A DNA stretch of 64,000 bases, taken from assembly GCF_001612685.1 (NCBI RefSeq), contig NZ_BDAY01000014.1, positions 1 to 64,000 on the forward strand, in the 5' to 3' direction. This document shows, piece by piece, positions 1-8,636 of this stretch (its first letter is position 1; each line of letters opens with the position of its first letter). The stretch comes from Nocardia altamirensis NBRC 108246. Its GTDB lineage: Bacteria > Actinomycetota > Actinomycetes > Mycobacteriales > Mycobacteriaceae. The notes under the pieces are model-generated. The model saw only the letters and a program-made list of their open reading frames with translations. It ran no database searches and was not told where the DNA came from. The translations under genes were made by a program, and so were the position numbers.

Positions 1-130
1 GTGTGCGGGAACACAAAATGTGTGCGGTGGCGGGCCTTCGACGCAACGCTTCGCCCCATACTTCGGTCCGGTGTCCTTGTAGTACTGCGGTCCAATGTGC
101 ATGTGGACCTTGGGTTCCTACCGTCGGGGC

Positions 131-1261
131 ATGCGTGTACGAGCCTTCGCTCTCCCGATCTGCGCAGTGGCGATGCTGCTGTCCGCCTGTGCGACAAGTT
201 CGGTCGAGTCGTCCTCCGTTCCTGCCAGCGCTGCCGCCAGGGCCGACAAGGTGCGTGGCGATCTCGAGGCGGCGACCCGTTCCGGCGCGGTCGGTGCTCT
301 CGCCACGCTGACCGAAAACGGCGTCGACACCGTGGTGTCCGCTGGTCGCGCCGATCTCGCCGCGGGGACCCCGATCAGCACCGATCGTCCCGAGCACGTC
401 AGGGTCGGCAGCATCACCAAGACATTCACCGCCGCGATCGTGCTGCAACTGGTGGCCGAACATCGGATCGACCTCGATCGCTCGATCGATACCTATCTGC
501 CCGGCCTGCTCGTCGGCGACGGTGTCGACGGGCGCGCCATCACCGTTCGCCAGCTGCTGGGGCATCGCAGTGGGCTGCCTCAACCGGCGGAATCCCCGGA
601 GACCAACGGGCACCAGGCGGCATTGGCTGGCCGCACCTTCACCCCCGCGCAGGAGATCGCCCTCGTCTTGCGGCATCCCGCGCAGTTCGCTCCCGGAGCC
701 CGATTCGAGTACACCAACACCAATTACCTTGTCGCGGGCATGATGATCGAGGCGGTGACCGGGCATCGCTATGCCGATGAACTGCGCGAGCGCATCCTCA
801 CGCCCCTGGGTTTGGCGAACACCTATCTGCCTGCCACCGGCGAGACAGGCCTGCGCGATCCGCATCTGACCGGCTACGGCATCGTCGGCGGCGCGGTGAC
901 CGACGTGACGCGACTGGAGCCGTCGATCCCGTGGACATCGGGCGCGCTGGTCAGCACTGGCGCCGACTTGAACCGCTTCTATACCGCGTTGGTGGCAGGG
1001 CGGGTGGTTCCGCAGGCGCAACTGCGGGACATGTTCGACGGGGTCGACATGGGCAACGGTGACGGCATGTCCTACGGGCTCGGCGTCGGGTACGCCGAAC
1101 TACCTTGTGGCACAAAGTTTGTCGGGCACCTGGGCGGCGTCGATGGCTTCTCCACCGTGTCCGGTGCGACCACGGCCGGGCGCGCCGTCACCTTCTCCTA
1201 CACCGGCACACCGACCGAGGGTGACGTCCGCGGTTCGCTGACCCTGTCACTGTGTGGGTGA
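131..1261 (+). CDS. Lipoprotein serine hydrolase, beta-lactamase/DD-peptidase fold
   Basis: Probable exported serine hydrolase of the class C beta-lactamase / D-alanyl-D-alanine carboxypeptidase superfamily, 376 aa. A signal sequence ends in the lipobox LLSAC at about residues 17-21, so it should be lipid-anchored outside the membrane. The three active-site signatures are present and ordered: SITK with Ser94 and Lys97, YTN with Tyr194, and HLG at about residue 333. The start at ATG 131 is preferred over the upstream in-frame codon at 95 because it places the lipobox correctly after a short positively charged segment. The stop overlaps the next gene's first possible start by 8 bp, which suggests co-transcription. 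The natural substrate cannot be told; peptidoglycan peptides or esters are both possible. Confidence 0.88.
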   Translation: MRVRAFALPICAVAMLLSACATSSVESSSVPASAAARADKVRGDLEAATRSGAVGALATLTENGVDTVVSAGRADLAAGTPISTDRPEHVRVGSITKTFTAAIVLQLVAEHRIDLDRSIDTYLPGLLVGDGVDGRAITVRQLLGHRSGLPQPAESPETNGHQAALAGRTFTPAQEIALVLRHPAQFAPGARFEYTNTNYLVAGMMIEAVTGHRYADELRERILTPLGLANTYLPATGETGLRDPHLTGYGIVGGAVTDVTRLEPSIPWTSGALVSTGADLNRFYTALVAGRVVPQAQLRDMFDGVDMGNGDGMSYGLGVGYAELPCGTKFVGHLGGVDGFSTVSGATTAGRAVTFSYTGTPTEGDVRGSLTLSLCG

Positions 1262-2129
1262 GCGGCGCAGCGCGGTAGAGTCGGCTGACGTGGCGTCGGG
1301 TGTGGTGCTGGTGACCGGTTCTTCCGGCATAGTGGGGTCTGCGGTCGCCGACGAAATGCACACGGCCGGTTGGGAAATACGCGGTTGGGATGTGCGACCC
1401 GGCCGGTGGACGACCCACTGCGGCGATCTGCGCGATGCGACGCTGCGCGCCCGTGCGGTGGCGGGCGCTGAGGTCATCGTGCACGCGGCGGCACTGCATG
1501 CACCGCATGTAGGTCTGGTTCACGATGGCGAGTTTCGGGCGGTCAATGTCGATGCCACCGCCGCCCTGCTCCGCCAGGCTGCCGAAGGTGATGTGCGGCG
1601 AGTGGTGTACACCAGCAGCACCTCGGTGTACGGGCATGCGCTGGTGCCAGACAGCCGAGCGGTGTGGGTCGAGGAGTCCCTGCGGGCGCAGCCGCGGGAT
1701 ATTTACGACGAGACCAAGCTCGGCGCAGAGACTCTCGTCGGGCAGCGGCACCGATTCACGACGATCGTGTTGCGCATCGCCCGCTGCTTTCCCGAGGAGC
1801 CCGCGGTCCAGGCTGCGCACCGGCTGTATCGCGGGGTCGACGTCCGCGACGTGGCTCGTGCGCACCGCCTGGCCATAGCACGCCCCGAGGTGCGCGGCAT
1901 CTTCAATGTCGCGGGCCCAATGCTGTTCCGTCCCAACGATACACGGCAACTGTTAGCGGATGCGGCGACCGTGTTAGGCGACCGCGCTCCAGGGATTGTG
2001 GCCTTGTTCCGGCAACGAGGTTGGCCGCTACCGAGGTCGATCGACCGTGTCTACGATTCCGGCAAAGCGCAGCGTGAGCTGGGTTACCGGCCGATCTACG
2101 ATGTCACGACACTCGCCGAATCGAGCTGA
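1254..2129 (+). CDS. NAD-dependent epimerase/dehydratase (extended SDR)
   Basis: Extended short-chain dehydrogenase of the sugar epimerase type, up to 291 aa. The N-terminal nucleotide-binding motif reads TGSSGIVGS (TGxxGxxG), and the catalytic pair is seen as YDETK (Tyr151, Lys155 counted from 1254), with a serine-rich strand TSSTS before it. The family oxidises and reduces nucleotide sugars or related substrates with NAD(P) as bound cofactor; the substrate here is not evident. The first start overlaps the preceding stop. GTG at 1290 gives a tighter fit to the Rossmann fold and is equally possible. The last 100 bp overlap a convergent gene on the minus strand. The two-gene arrangement with the preceding hydrolase suggests one transcript. 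Confidence 0.88.
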   Translation: MGERRSAVESADVASGVVLVTGSSGIVGSAVADEMHTAGWEIRGWDVRPGRWTTHCGDLRDATLRARAVAGAEVIVHAAALHAPHVGLVHDGEFRAVNVDATAALLRQAAEGDVRRVVYTSSTSVYGHALVPDSRAVWVEESLRAQPRDIYDETKLGAETLVGQRHRFTTIVLRIARCFPEEPAVQAAHRLYRGVDVRDVARAHRLAIARPEVRGIFNVAGPMLFRPNDTRQLLADAATVLGDRAPGIVALFRQRGWPLPRSIDRVYDSGKAQRELGYRPIYDVTTLAESS

Positions 2130-2384
2130 CGGCACGGCGCTCGGGTGCGGGCGGGTCGATTCGGGTACGACCAGCAGGCCGAGACCCGCGAGGGCGAGGA
2201 GCAACGCCAAAGGCTGTAGCCCGGCCAGTAGGGCCAGCGCCGCCAGGAATAGTGCTCGGCGGCCGAAGACTCGGAGTAGGCGGGCGACGTCGGCAGATGC
2301 TTCATCGATGTCGGGGGTTCTGGTGCCGGGCTGGCTTGTTGTCGTGAGCAGTACACCAGGGCTTGTGGCTGGCGGTGTCACCAC
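2028..2384 (-). CDS. Small hypothetical membrane protein, overlaps convergent epimerase gene
   Basis: Unrecognised protein of about 118 aa. A polar N-terminus is followed by a strongly hydrophobic stretch (about residues 43-73, Ala/Leu-rich) that would make one long or two short membrane helices, and then by a polar tail. The start is supported by a good Shine-Dalgarno sequence on the minus strand, AGGGAGG at 2395-2389, followed by two successive GTG codons (2384 and 2381). The 3' end runs 102 bp into the C-terminus of the epimerase gene on the other strand. A nearer stop is not available in this frame, so the tail may be real or the product of drift. It is divergent from the LysR gene with 135 bp between. 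No function is proposed. Confidence 0.55.
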   Translation of the reverse strand: MVTPPATSPGVLLTTTSQPGTRTPDIDEASADVARLLRVFGRRALFLAALALLAGLQPLALLLALAGLGLLVVPESTRPHPSAVPSARFGECRDIVDRPVTQLTLRFAGIVDTVDRPR

Positions 2385-2519
2385 AGCACCTCCCTATCGT
2401 GGTTCTTCTTGATTTCTGGTGCGAATCAGCACGTTAGATACCAAGAGTCGTCGAATCGGCAGGTTCGCACAATGCGCGATCCACGCACGCAGCCTAAGGC
2501 GACAACATAGGCTCGACAG

Positions 2520-3413
2520 GTGCAATACGACTTGGTCGACCTGCGTTTGTTCCTCGACATCGTCACGGAGGGTTCCATCACGGCGGGCGCACAGCGGATG
2601 CATCTGAGCCTGCCGTCGGCCAGCGCGAGGGTGCGTGCACTGGAGAATCAGGCGGGCATCCCGCTGTTGATCCGTGGTCGGCGTGGCGTACGGCCGACTC
2701 CCGCCGGTTCTACCCTGGCCAGGCACGCGCGCGAAGTGTTGCGGCAAACGGCCCGATTGGACGGTGCGCTGGCCGGATACACGCGCTCGCCCGAGGTTTC
2801 GCTGACCTTGCTCGGCGGTGGCGGGGCCATGCATCGGATCATTCCGCAAGCGCTGATCTCGTTTCTGCGCGTGCAGCCCGGTGTCGATGTTGTTGTCGCC
2901 GAACGTCGTACGCCCCAGATGGTGCGGATGCTGACCGACGGTGACGCCGACCTCGGGGTGGTGATCGACAACGAGGCAGGCGATTGCGGGTTGGAGGTCG
3001 AACCGCTGTGCGACGGCTCTCTTGTGGTGATCGGTCAGACGGGCGGGATCCTCGCCGGGCGAACCACTGTGACGTACCGGGAAGTCGCCGAGCATCCGCT
3101 GGTCGGCCTGGACACCGGCTCGTCGCTGCAGCAGTGGATCGAGCGGAATGTCGGCGCCGACGGTGGTCCGCTCGCGCGCCATCGCACCCGCGTCGCGCAC
3201 CTCAGCACGGTGATCACCCTGGTCGCCGCGGGTGTCGGCTTGGCCATCGTGCCGCGCAACGCGGTCGTCGCCGACCAATCGGTGCAGGTGTGCGAGCTTT
3301 CCGACGCGTGGTCGCGTCGCCACCACCTCTTGGCGTGGGGCACCAAGGCCAAAGCCTCGTCGACTGCGCTCGCGGCCCTCGCTCAGCACATCCGTCTCGC
3401 CGCCGCAGACTGA
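2520..3413 (+). CDS. LysR-family transcriptional regulator
   Basis: LysR-type regulator, 297 aa, GTG start. The N-terminal winged helix-turn-helix is visible at residues 4-63, with the typical pattern of a leading LRLFLDIV helix and a recognition region of serines and alanines ending in FxRxxRGVxPTPAG. A periplasmic-binding-protein-like effector domain fills residues 90-290. Such proteins bind a small ligand and switch a nearby, often divergent, promoter. The divergent neighbour here is a small membrane protein; the downstream gene belongs to a separate transcription unit with its own promoter at 3450. The ligand cannot be inferred. The final quarter keeps the LVAAGVGLAIVP pattern common in the family, so the protein looks complete. 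Confidence 0.9.
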   Translation: MQYDLVDLRLFLDIVTEGSITAGAQRMHLSLPSASARVRALENQAGIPLLIRGRRGVRPTPAGSTLARHAREVLRQTARLDGALAGYTRSPEVSLTLLGGGGAMHRIIPQALISFLRVQPGVDVVVAERRTPQMVRMLTDGDADLGVVIDNEAGDCGLEVEPLCDGSLVVIGQTGGILAGRTTVTYREVAEHPLVGLDTGSSLQQWIERNVGADGGPLARHRTRVAHLSTVITLVAAGVGLAIVPRNAVVADQSVQVCELSDAWSRRHHLLAWGTKAKASSTALAALAQHIRLAAAD

Positions 3414-3449
3414 ATCATGGAGTCGGGGCGGGTGCCGGCGAGCGGATGT

Positions 3450-3476
3450 TGTTACCTTCGCGGGCCAGCGCTCGTC
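3450..3476 (+). promoter_or_regulatory. Candidate ECF41-type promoter of the VOC-sigma operon
   Basis: TGTTACC at 3450-3456 and CGTC at 3473-3476 are separated by 16 bp. This resembles the recalled ECF41-group promoter pattern, TGTCACA, about 16 bp, CGTC, with two mismatches in the -35 element. It lies upstream of the operon that encodes an ECF41-like sigma factor, as autoregulation would predict. The match is by eye and untested. Confidence 0.5.
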
Positions 3477-3478
3477 AT

Positions 3479-3514
3479 AGGTGCGACGACGAAAGCGGAA
3501 CGGTCGTCGCACCT
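3479..3514 (+). promoter_or_regulatory. Perfect 12-bp inverted repeat in the presumed 5' leader of the VOC gene
   Basis: AGGTGCGACGAC at 3479-3490 pairs perfectly with 3503-3514 across a 12-nt loop. It begins about where transcription from the promoter at 3450-3476 should start and ends 21 nt before the ATG. It could be a leader hairpin, an operator, or the terminator of the LysR gene that ends at 3413. There is no following T-run, which argues somewhat against a terminator. Confidence 0.6.
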
Positions 3515-3535
3515 GTCAACGAACTGGAGAACGAG

Positions 3536-3928
3536 ATGCTGACCACCATCATGTACGTGACGGTTTACGTCACCGACCAAGACCGCGCGCTCGCGTTCTA
3601 CACCGGCGGACTCGGCCTGGAGACGCGGATCGACGTCGCGGGGCCCGACGGACGGTTCCTCACCGTCGGCGTGCCCGATAGCCCGGTGCAGATCCTCCTG
3701 TGGTCGCACGCGGCCGCCGCAGGCCAGCCGGTCGGTGTGGGTGAGCAGATCGCACCCGGCCCGGTCATCCTCGAATCCGATGATCTGAGAAAGGATTTCG
3801 ACATCATGCGGCAGCGCGGCGTCACCTTCGGTCAGTCCGAACCCGAGGAGTACCCGTTCGGACTCCGCGTCGAAGCGACGGATCCGGATGGCAACCAGAT
3901 CTCGCTCCGTGAGCGGCGCACACCGTGA
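3536..3928 (+). CDS. VOC-family (glyoxalase/bleomycin-resistance fold) protein
   Basis: Vicinal-oxygen-chelate protein of 130 aa. The opening VTVYVTDQDRALAFY and the closing ATDPDGNQISL are characteristic of the glyoxalase-I-like fold, which carries out metal-dependent dioxygenase, isomerase or binding roles. The conserved Glu/His-type metal positions are only partly recognisable, so enzymatic activity is uncertain. ATG 3536 is preceded by GGAG at proper spacing; a longer upstream reading frame runs into the LysR gene and is not credible. The stop overlaps the GTG start of the sigma factor by 4 bp, so the two are translationally coupled. ECF41 sigma factors are known to sit beside a single small enzyme gene, and this gene takes that place here. 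Confidence 0.85.
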   Translation: MLTTIMYVTVYVTDQDRALAFYTGGLGLETRIDVAGPDGRFLTVGVPDSPVQILLWSHAAAAGQPVGVGEQIAPGPVILESDDLRKDFDIMRQRGVTFGQSEPEEYPFGLRVEATDPDGNQISLRERRTP

Positions 3929-4785
3929 CCGCCCACTCGACCGAGGCGTTCGAAGCCCAGCGTGCGCGGTTGCACGCCGTCGCGTACCGCGTGCTCGGCT
4001 CGCACGCCGACGCCGAGGACGTGGTCCAGGAAGCCTGGCTGCGCCTGGCCCGCCAGGACCCGGCGACCATCGCCAACCTGTCTGGCTGGTTGACCACCGT
4101 GGTCGGCCGAATCAGCCTGGACCTGTTGCGTTCCCGGCAGACCCACCCGGAAACCTCATATGGGCACGAGCCTTCGGACTTCGTGGTGACGCCGGACGAC
4201 GAACCCGCCCCGGACGGGCAAGTGGCGCTTGCCGATTCGGTCGGCTTCGCGCTGCTCGTCGTGCTCGATTCGCTCACTCCGAGCGAGCGTCTCGCGTTCG
4301 TCCTGCACGACATGTTCGCGGTCCCGTTCCACGAGATCGGTCAGATACTCGGCAAATCCGTCGACGCCACCAAGATGATCGCCAGCCGCGCCCGCCGCAA
4401 GGTCCACACCGTGGACCGACCGGCGGACGGCGGTCGCGAAAGTCGAGCGGTCGCTACGGCATTTCGCGCCGCCGCGCTCGGCGGCGACTTCGAAGCGCTG
4501 CTGCGGGTGCTCGACCCGAACGTGAAGTTGACCGTCGACACCCCCGACGGCGCCGTGGTCGTGCTCGGTGCCACCGAGGTCGCCTCCCGCGCCCGCATGT
4601 TCGCCGGCGAGGTCGTTCGTCAGCGACCCGTGCTGGTCAACGGCAACCCCGGCTACATGTCGTGGCTCCTCGACGGAACGCCCTTCTCCGTCATTGCCTT
4701 CGCGGTCACCGACGGCCGGATCACTGCCATTCACATCGTCGCCGACCCGGCCAGACTCGCCGCGATCGAAATGCCGCGGCCCTAG
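3925..4785 (+). CDS. ECF41-like RNA polymerase sigma factor with SnoaL-type C-terminal extension
   Basis: Extracytoplasmic-function sigma factor, 286 aa. Region 2 is at residues 6-75 (LGSHADAEDVVQEAWLRL), region 4 at about residues 110-165 (SLTPSERLAFVLHDMF and the GKSVDATK helix-turn-helix), and a SnoaL-like domain fills residues 170-286. ECF41 proteins use this extension instead of an anti-sigma factor to control polymerase binding. Motifs related to the DGGGR and NPDKL signatures are seen as ADGGRES and ADPARL. The GTG start overlaps the VOC stop (GTGA). The likely regulon includes its own operon. The signal that it senses is unknown. Confidence 0.9.
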   Translation: MTAHSTEAFEAQRARLHAVAYRVLGSHADAEDVVQEAWLRLARQDPATIANLSGWLTTVVGRISLDLLRSRQTHPETSYGHEPSDFVVTPDDEPAPDGQVALADSVGFALLVVLDSLTPSERLAFVLHDMFAVPFHEIGQILGKSVDATKMIASRARRKVHTVDRPADGGRESRAVATAFRAAALGGDFEALLRVLDPNVKLTVDTPDGAVVVLGATEVASRARMFAGEVVRQRPVLVNGNPGYMSWLLDGTPFSVIAFAVTDGRITAIHIVADPARLAAIEMPRP

Positions 4786-4830
4786 CAGCACCCGACCACG
4801 CGCCGTGCCGTTCGAAGATCAGCAACTAGC

Positions 4831-6321
4831 GTGCACGGTGTGATCGGAAGCAAACGGGCTCGCCTAGGGATCGTCGTCGGCGTGGTCGGGTTGACGTTGG
4901 CGACGTACCTGGTGGTGCAGTCGGAGCTCTCGCACAGCCGACCGAGCTGTACCGGTCAGCCGATCGACGGCGGCGATCCGCAGGCCGCGAGCGGGACCCG
5001 AGGGGAGAATCCGCAGGTTCGGTTGTGGTCGCGCACGGTCACGTTGGTCATGGCCGACTGCGGGGCGTCCGCAGGCATCGAGAACGGGCAGCATGGCGAC
5101 GCGGTGTGGCTCGATCGTGCCCGCGACACCCGCGATGTACCGGACGGAATGCTCGGCGCCGCAACCGTTTCGGTGGCAGCCACGGCGCAGCGCACCGGGT
5201 TCTTCCGGTACTCCGGCAGTCTGCTGCGGGCCTGCGGAAAGGTCGGCGACCGGGCGGAGATCCGGTGCACTCGGTGGACCGCCGCGACGGACCCGCCACC
5301 GGACCGGCGGCAGCGGGCCCTCGAACGGTTGCTGGAGTCCTACAACCACGAGGAGGGACTCTGGCGGGGCGATCGCAGCACATGGCAGAGCGCCAACGCG
5401 CTGACCGCCGTGCTCGACTACATCCGGCGCACCGACGATGACCAGTATCTGAGCTACGTCGAGGAGACCTACCGGCACGGTGATGTCGCCCGATCAGGGG
5501 TGCCACGCAAGACCAGGAACAGCGACGACGAACTGTGGTGGGCGTTGGCGTGGATCGCCGCCTACGACCGCACCGGGGAGACCCGCTATTTGACGGCCGC
5601 GCGGACCATCGTGGACGGACTCGAGGACGCGAAGGCATCGTTCTGCGATGGCGGGCTGGTGTGGGGGAGTACGGGCGCGGATCAGTTCCAGGTGAACACG
5701 ATCACCAACGCGCTGTACTTGACCGCGACCGCATCGCTGAGCACCCGGACGGAAGGGGCTGACCGGTCGATGTATCTTGCTCGCGCACAGTCGACTTGGG
5801 CCTGGTTCACCGAGAAGGCGGGTCGTGCGCTGTTCGACCGTTCCGGTCTGATCAACGACCACCTCGACAAGTTCGGCGACAACACGTGCGTTCTGGTCGA
5901 GGAGAACATCCGCTGGACCTACGACCAAGGCGCGGTGATCCGCGGCGCGGTCGCGCTGTATCGAGCCACTGGACGACGCGAATTACTCACCGCGGCAGAC
6001 GCGATCGCTACGGCAACGACCAGGGACGGTTCGCCCTTCATCCGAGACGGTGTGCTGGACGAATACGCGGCCGCCGGCACCTGTCCCGGCCCGGACTGCG
6101 GTGACGCGTACACCTTCAAGGGAGTTTTCGTCCGCGACTATCGCGAGCTCGTCGACACCGGAAAGTCCACCGCCACCAAGGAATTCCTTGTTCGCCAGGC
6201 CAACTCGTTGACCGGCGACGCCGATCGGTACGGCTTCCGCTGGCAAGGTCCGCTGCGCCCCGACGACCACCCCAACTTCGCCACCCAAGCGGCAGCATTG
6301 GACGCCCTCAACGCCGGTTGA
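4831..6321 (+). CDS. Exported glycoside hydrolase family 76-like protein (alpha-1,6-mannanase type)
   Basis: Probable membrane-tethered or secreted glycosidase, 496 aa. An N-terminal hydrophobic segment (residues 11-30) is followed by a poorly conserved region and, from about residue 160, by an (alpha/alpha)6-barrel with GH76 signatures: the adjacent acid pair in NSDDELWW (Asp232, Asp233), QVNTITNALYL, WTYDQGAVI and FKGVFVRDY. GH76 enzymes cleave alpha-1,6-mannan, which in mycolate-containing bacteria occurs in lipomannan and lipoarabinomannan. A role in envelope glycan turnover is inferred. The region at residues 40-150 does not match the core family and may be a binding or spacer part. Two in-frame GTG starts (4831, 4840) cannot be separated. 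Confidence 0.82.
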   Translation: MHGVIGSKRARLGIVVGVVGLTLATYLVVQSELSHSRPSCTGQPIDGGDPQAASGTRGENPQVRLWSRTVTLVMADCGASAGIENGQHGDAVWLDRARDTRDVPDGMLGAATVSVAATAQRTGFFRYSGSLLRACGKVGDRAEIRCTRWTAATDPPPDRRQRALERLLESYNHEEGLWRGDRSTWQSANALTAVLDYIRRTDDDQYLSYVEETYRHGDVARSGVPRKTRNSDDELWWALAWIAAYDRTGETRYLTAARTIVDGLEDAKASFCDGGLVWGSTGADQFQVNTITNALYLTATASLSTRTEGADRSMYLARAQSTWAWFTEKAGRALFDRSGLINDHLDKFGDNTCVLVEENIRWTYDQGAVIRGAVALYRATGRRELLTAADAIATATTRDGSPFIRDGVLDEYAAAGTCPGPDCGDAYTFKGVFVRDYRELVDTGKSTATKEFLVRQANSLTGDADRYGFRWQGPLRPDDHPNFATQAAALDALNAG

Positions 6322-6674
6322 CCACCGCTGTCACCGTGCCGCCGATCCGCCCGGTGCTCGGGCCGAGCAATATGCGTGCCTGCCAAATGAATTCGTCATA
6401 TCGGTTACGTTTGTAGCCGCGCCCGTTTGGATAATTGCCCAATATCGGCTTGTGTCTCTTAGTGATTCGCCGAAAGTGGCCGGATCTATGAATGCAGGCA
6501 CGCGAGAATGGTGTGTTATTCATGGCTGCGTTGTAGGCTGCGTCCAACACAAGGAGTCGCCGGGGCGACCAACCGGCGTCGGGAGGGGGCGCGGTCGTGT
6601 ATACAAATCTGTCAGTGCCGCAGGCGGTTTGGGACGCCGAGGTTGTCTGTATCCGGATTTCCGGGTAGGTCGAG
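6322..6674. other. Intergenic region between GH76 and mce genes
   Basis: This 353-bp stretch shows no convincing gene. It is less GC-rich than its surroundings (around 6370-6540). It contains a spaced 10-bp inverted pair, GCGTGCCTGC at 6374-6383 and its complement near 6495, about 110 bp apart. It should hold the promoter of the mce gene, but no clear -35/-10 pair was picked out. Confidence 0.5.
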
Positions 6675-8180
6675 ATGGTGGTCATCGATCCCAGCGGCCG
6701 CGGTCCGACCATGCGGCAGCTGCTGTTCGCCGGTGCGTCTGCTCTGGTGGTGTTCGCGTTGGTGCTGGCGTTCTTGGTGGCGCGCTACACCGGTTATTTC
6801 GTGGACAAGGTGAATGTTGTTGCGAACCTGACCACCACCGGTGACGGACTGCCCGCGCAGGCCGACGTGAAATTTCGTGGTGTGCTCGTCGGTGCGGTGT
6901 CCGGCGTCGAGGTCGCGGCCAAGGGCGAGCTGCAGAAGGTGCAGATCGAGCTGAAACCGGAATTCGCCGAGGATGTGCCGTCCACTGTCACTGCCAGAGT
7001 GGTGCCGAGCAATCTCTTCGCAGTGACCGCGGTCGAGTTGGTCTTCAACGGTCCGGCCGATCAATCTCTGCGTGAGGGTGCGGTGATCGAGGAGGATCGC
7101 AGCGCGGGCACCATCGCACTGCAGGACACTCTCACGACCGTGCGCAACATCCTCGATCGGATCGATCCGGTGCAGTTCGGTCGGGTGCTCGGCACTTTGT
7201 CGCAGGCGCTGGATGGCAGTGGCCGGATGCCTGGCTCTTCGGTGGAGCGGTTCGACCGCTGGTTGCTGTCGGTCGATGAGTCGATCCCGAATCTCGGTGT
7301 GCTGCTTGGCGATTTCTCCAGTTCGGTGCATGCGCTGAACCAGTCCGCGCCTGAGCTGCTCGACGTGCTCGGCACCTCGGTGAACACCGCGCGCACCATC
7401 GCCGATCGGCGCAGCGAGCTGGTCTCGCTGATCACCGGCACCGGCAACACGGTCGACACCGTCAATAATCTGTTCGCCCGCAACGGTGATATCGGCAAGC
7501 AGGTGACCGCGGGCACGAGCGACATGTTCGGTGCGGTGGCGGCAGACCCGAGCTTGATCACTCGGACGCTCCTCGATTTGGGTGAGCTGACCCGCAGGTG
7601 GAACACCGTCTTCGTCTGGGGGCCGCAGGGTCAGATGGTGTGGAACCTGGGCTTCGTACTCCCGCTGACCCCGTATGAGCCGTATACGGTGGCCGACTGC
7701 CCGCGCTACGGCGAGCTGGCCGGTCCGAGCTGCTTCACCGCGCCCGCGGTGAATCCGTTGCCGCCGTTGCCGGAGAACCTGCGGCCGCGTGCGCTGGAGT
7801 CGGCGAAGGGTTTGCCGCCGGTGGTGCCGATGCCGGGTCTGCCGGTGATCCCCGGTGTCACCACGCCGGACACCCGGCCCGCGGAGACCGGGATGCCCAG
7901 TACCTCGCGGCCGTTCGCGGGCACTCCGCTCGAGGGTCTGTTCCCGATGATCCCCGGCTTCGGTCCGCCGCCTGCGCCGGCACCCGCACCCGAGCCGGGT
8001 CCCGCGCCGGTGGCTCCTGCCTCGGCACGCACACCCACCGCGAGTGCGATCTCCTACCAGGGTGATGCCGCGATCACCGCGCTGCTCGGCCGCACGCCGA
8101 CCACCGCCGAATATCTGCTGCTGAGCTCGATCTTGAAGGGCGGGACCATCCATGTGGCCGACAAGGAGATGCCCCGCTGA
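6675..8180 (+). CDS. Orphan Mce-family (MlaD domain) protein with proline-rich C-terminus
   Basis: Mce protein of 501 aa. A single N-terminal membrane helix (about residues 14-37) is followed by the MCE/MlaD beta-barrel domain (about 40-120, with GLPAQADVKFRGVLVGAV), a helical Mce C-terminal region (about 150-330) and a Pro/Ala-rich tail (about 355-465). Mce proteins form rings or tubes that carry lipids across the envelope, normally from six-gene mce operons with two YrbE permeases. Here there is one mce gene and no yrbE neighbour, so it must partner with a distant system or act alone. The last 35 residues return to folded sequence. The ATG is preceded by a weak GTAGG. Confidence 0.9.
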   Translation: MVVIDPSGRGPTMRQLLFAGASALVVFALVLAFLVARYTGYFVDKVNVVANLTTTGDGLPAQADVKFRGVLVGAVSGVEVAAKGELQKVQIELKPEFAEDVPSTVTARVVPSNLFAVTAVELVFNGPADQSLREGAVIEEDRSAGTIALQDTLTTVRNILDRIDPVQFGRVLGTLSQALDGSGRMPGSSVERFDRWLLSVDESIPNLGVLLGDFSSSVHALNQSAPELLDVLGTSVNTARTIADRRSELVSLITGTGNTVDTVNNLFARNGDIGKQVTAGTSDMFGAVAADPSLITRTLLDLGELTRRWNTVFVWGPQGQMVWNLGFVLPLTPYEPYTVADCPRYGELAGPSCFTAPAVNPLPPLPENLRPRALESAKGLPPVVPMPGLPVIPGVTTPDTRPAETGMPSTSRPFAGTPLEGLFPMIPGFGPPPAPAPAPEPGPAPVAPASARTPTASAISYQGDAAITALLGRTPTTAEYLLLSSILKGGTIHVADKEMPR

Positions 8181-8294
8181 GAGGCCAGATCACCAGCGAG
8201 GGGTCGCCAAAAGTGCGACCGTTCGTCTATGACACACGTCTCTGTGTCGATGTACAAGGTGTAATAGCTTGGCCGCATTACCGATAGTCCCTCC

Positions 8295-8621
8295 ATGAAA
8301 CGAGTACTCGCATGTGTAGGTGCTGTTGCGGCCGCTCTGCTGGTCGTAGCTCCGATCGCGTCCGCCGACCCTGACGCCGACGCCAGGCTGGCCAACCGCC
8401 ACGACTGGTCGAGGGAGTTCGCTTCACAGAACAATCTGATCCTCTCGTCGCGGATCTTGATCAGCCCGTATGGCACGACCCGCCCGCTCATGTGCAGCGG
8501 CGGCGACGGGCACTACTCCCTGTTCCCGTACGACTGCACGCAGAACGACGACAACGGTGTCGCGCACCCGGTGGACCGGGTCGTCCCCCTCGGGGGCGGC
8601 GGCATCTGGGTCTACCGCTGA
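8295..8621 (+). CDS. Small secreted hypothetical protein
   Basis: Exported protein of 108 aa with no recognised family. A clear Sec signal peptide (residues 1-25, MKRVLACV then an Ala/Val-rich core, cleavage near ASA-DP) leaves a mature part of about 83 residues. It contains two cysteines (about positions 67 and 81), which could form one disulfide, and ends in a glycine-rich segment. A strong terminator follows 16 bp after the stop, so this is a complete single-gene unit. Function is unknown; small disulfide proteins of this kind are common among actinobacterial exported proteins. Confidence 0.75.
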   Translation: MKRVLACVGAVAAALLVVAPIASADPDADARLANRHDWSREFASQNNLILSSRILISPYGTTRPLMCSGGDGHYSLFPYDCTQNDDNGVAHPVDRVVPLGGGGIWVYR

Positions 8622-8636
8622 CCCCTTGACGACGCG

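Noticed and set aside
1..780. Open frame of 259 codons at the left edge
   Set aside because: It lies in another frame of the serine hydrolase gene, has an Arg/Ser-rich biased translation, and shows no motif.
8231..8248. GACACA/TGTGTC inverted repeat before the small secreted-protein gene
   Set aside because: Six-bp arms that do not extend; could be an operator, but repeats of this length are expected by chance.
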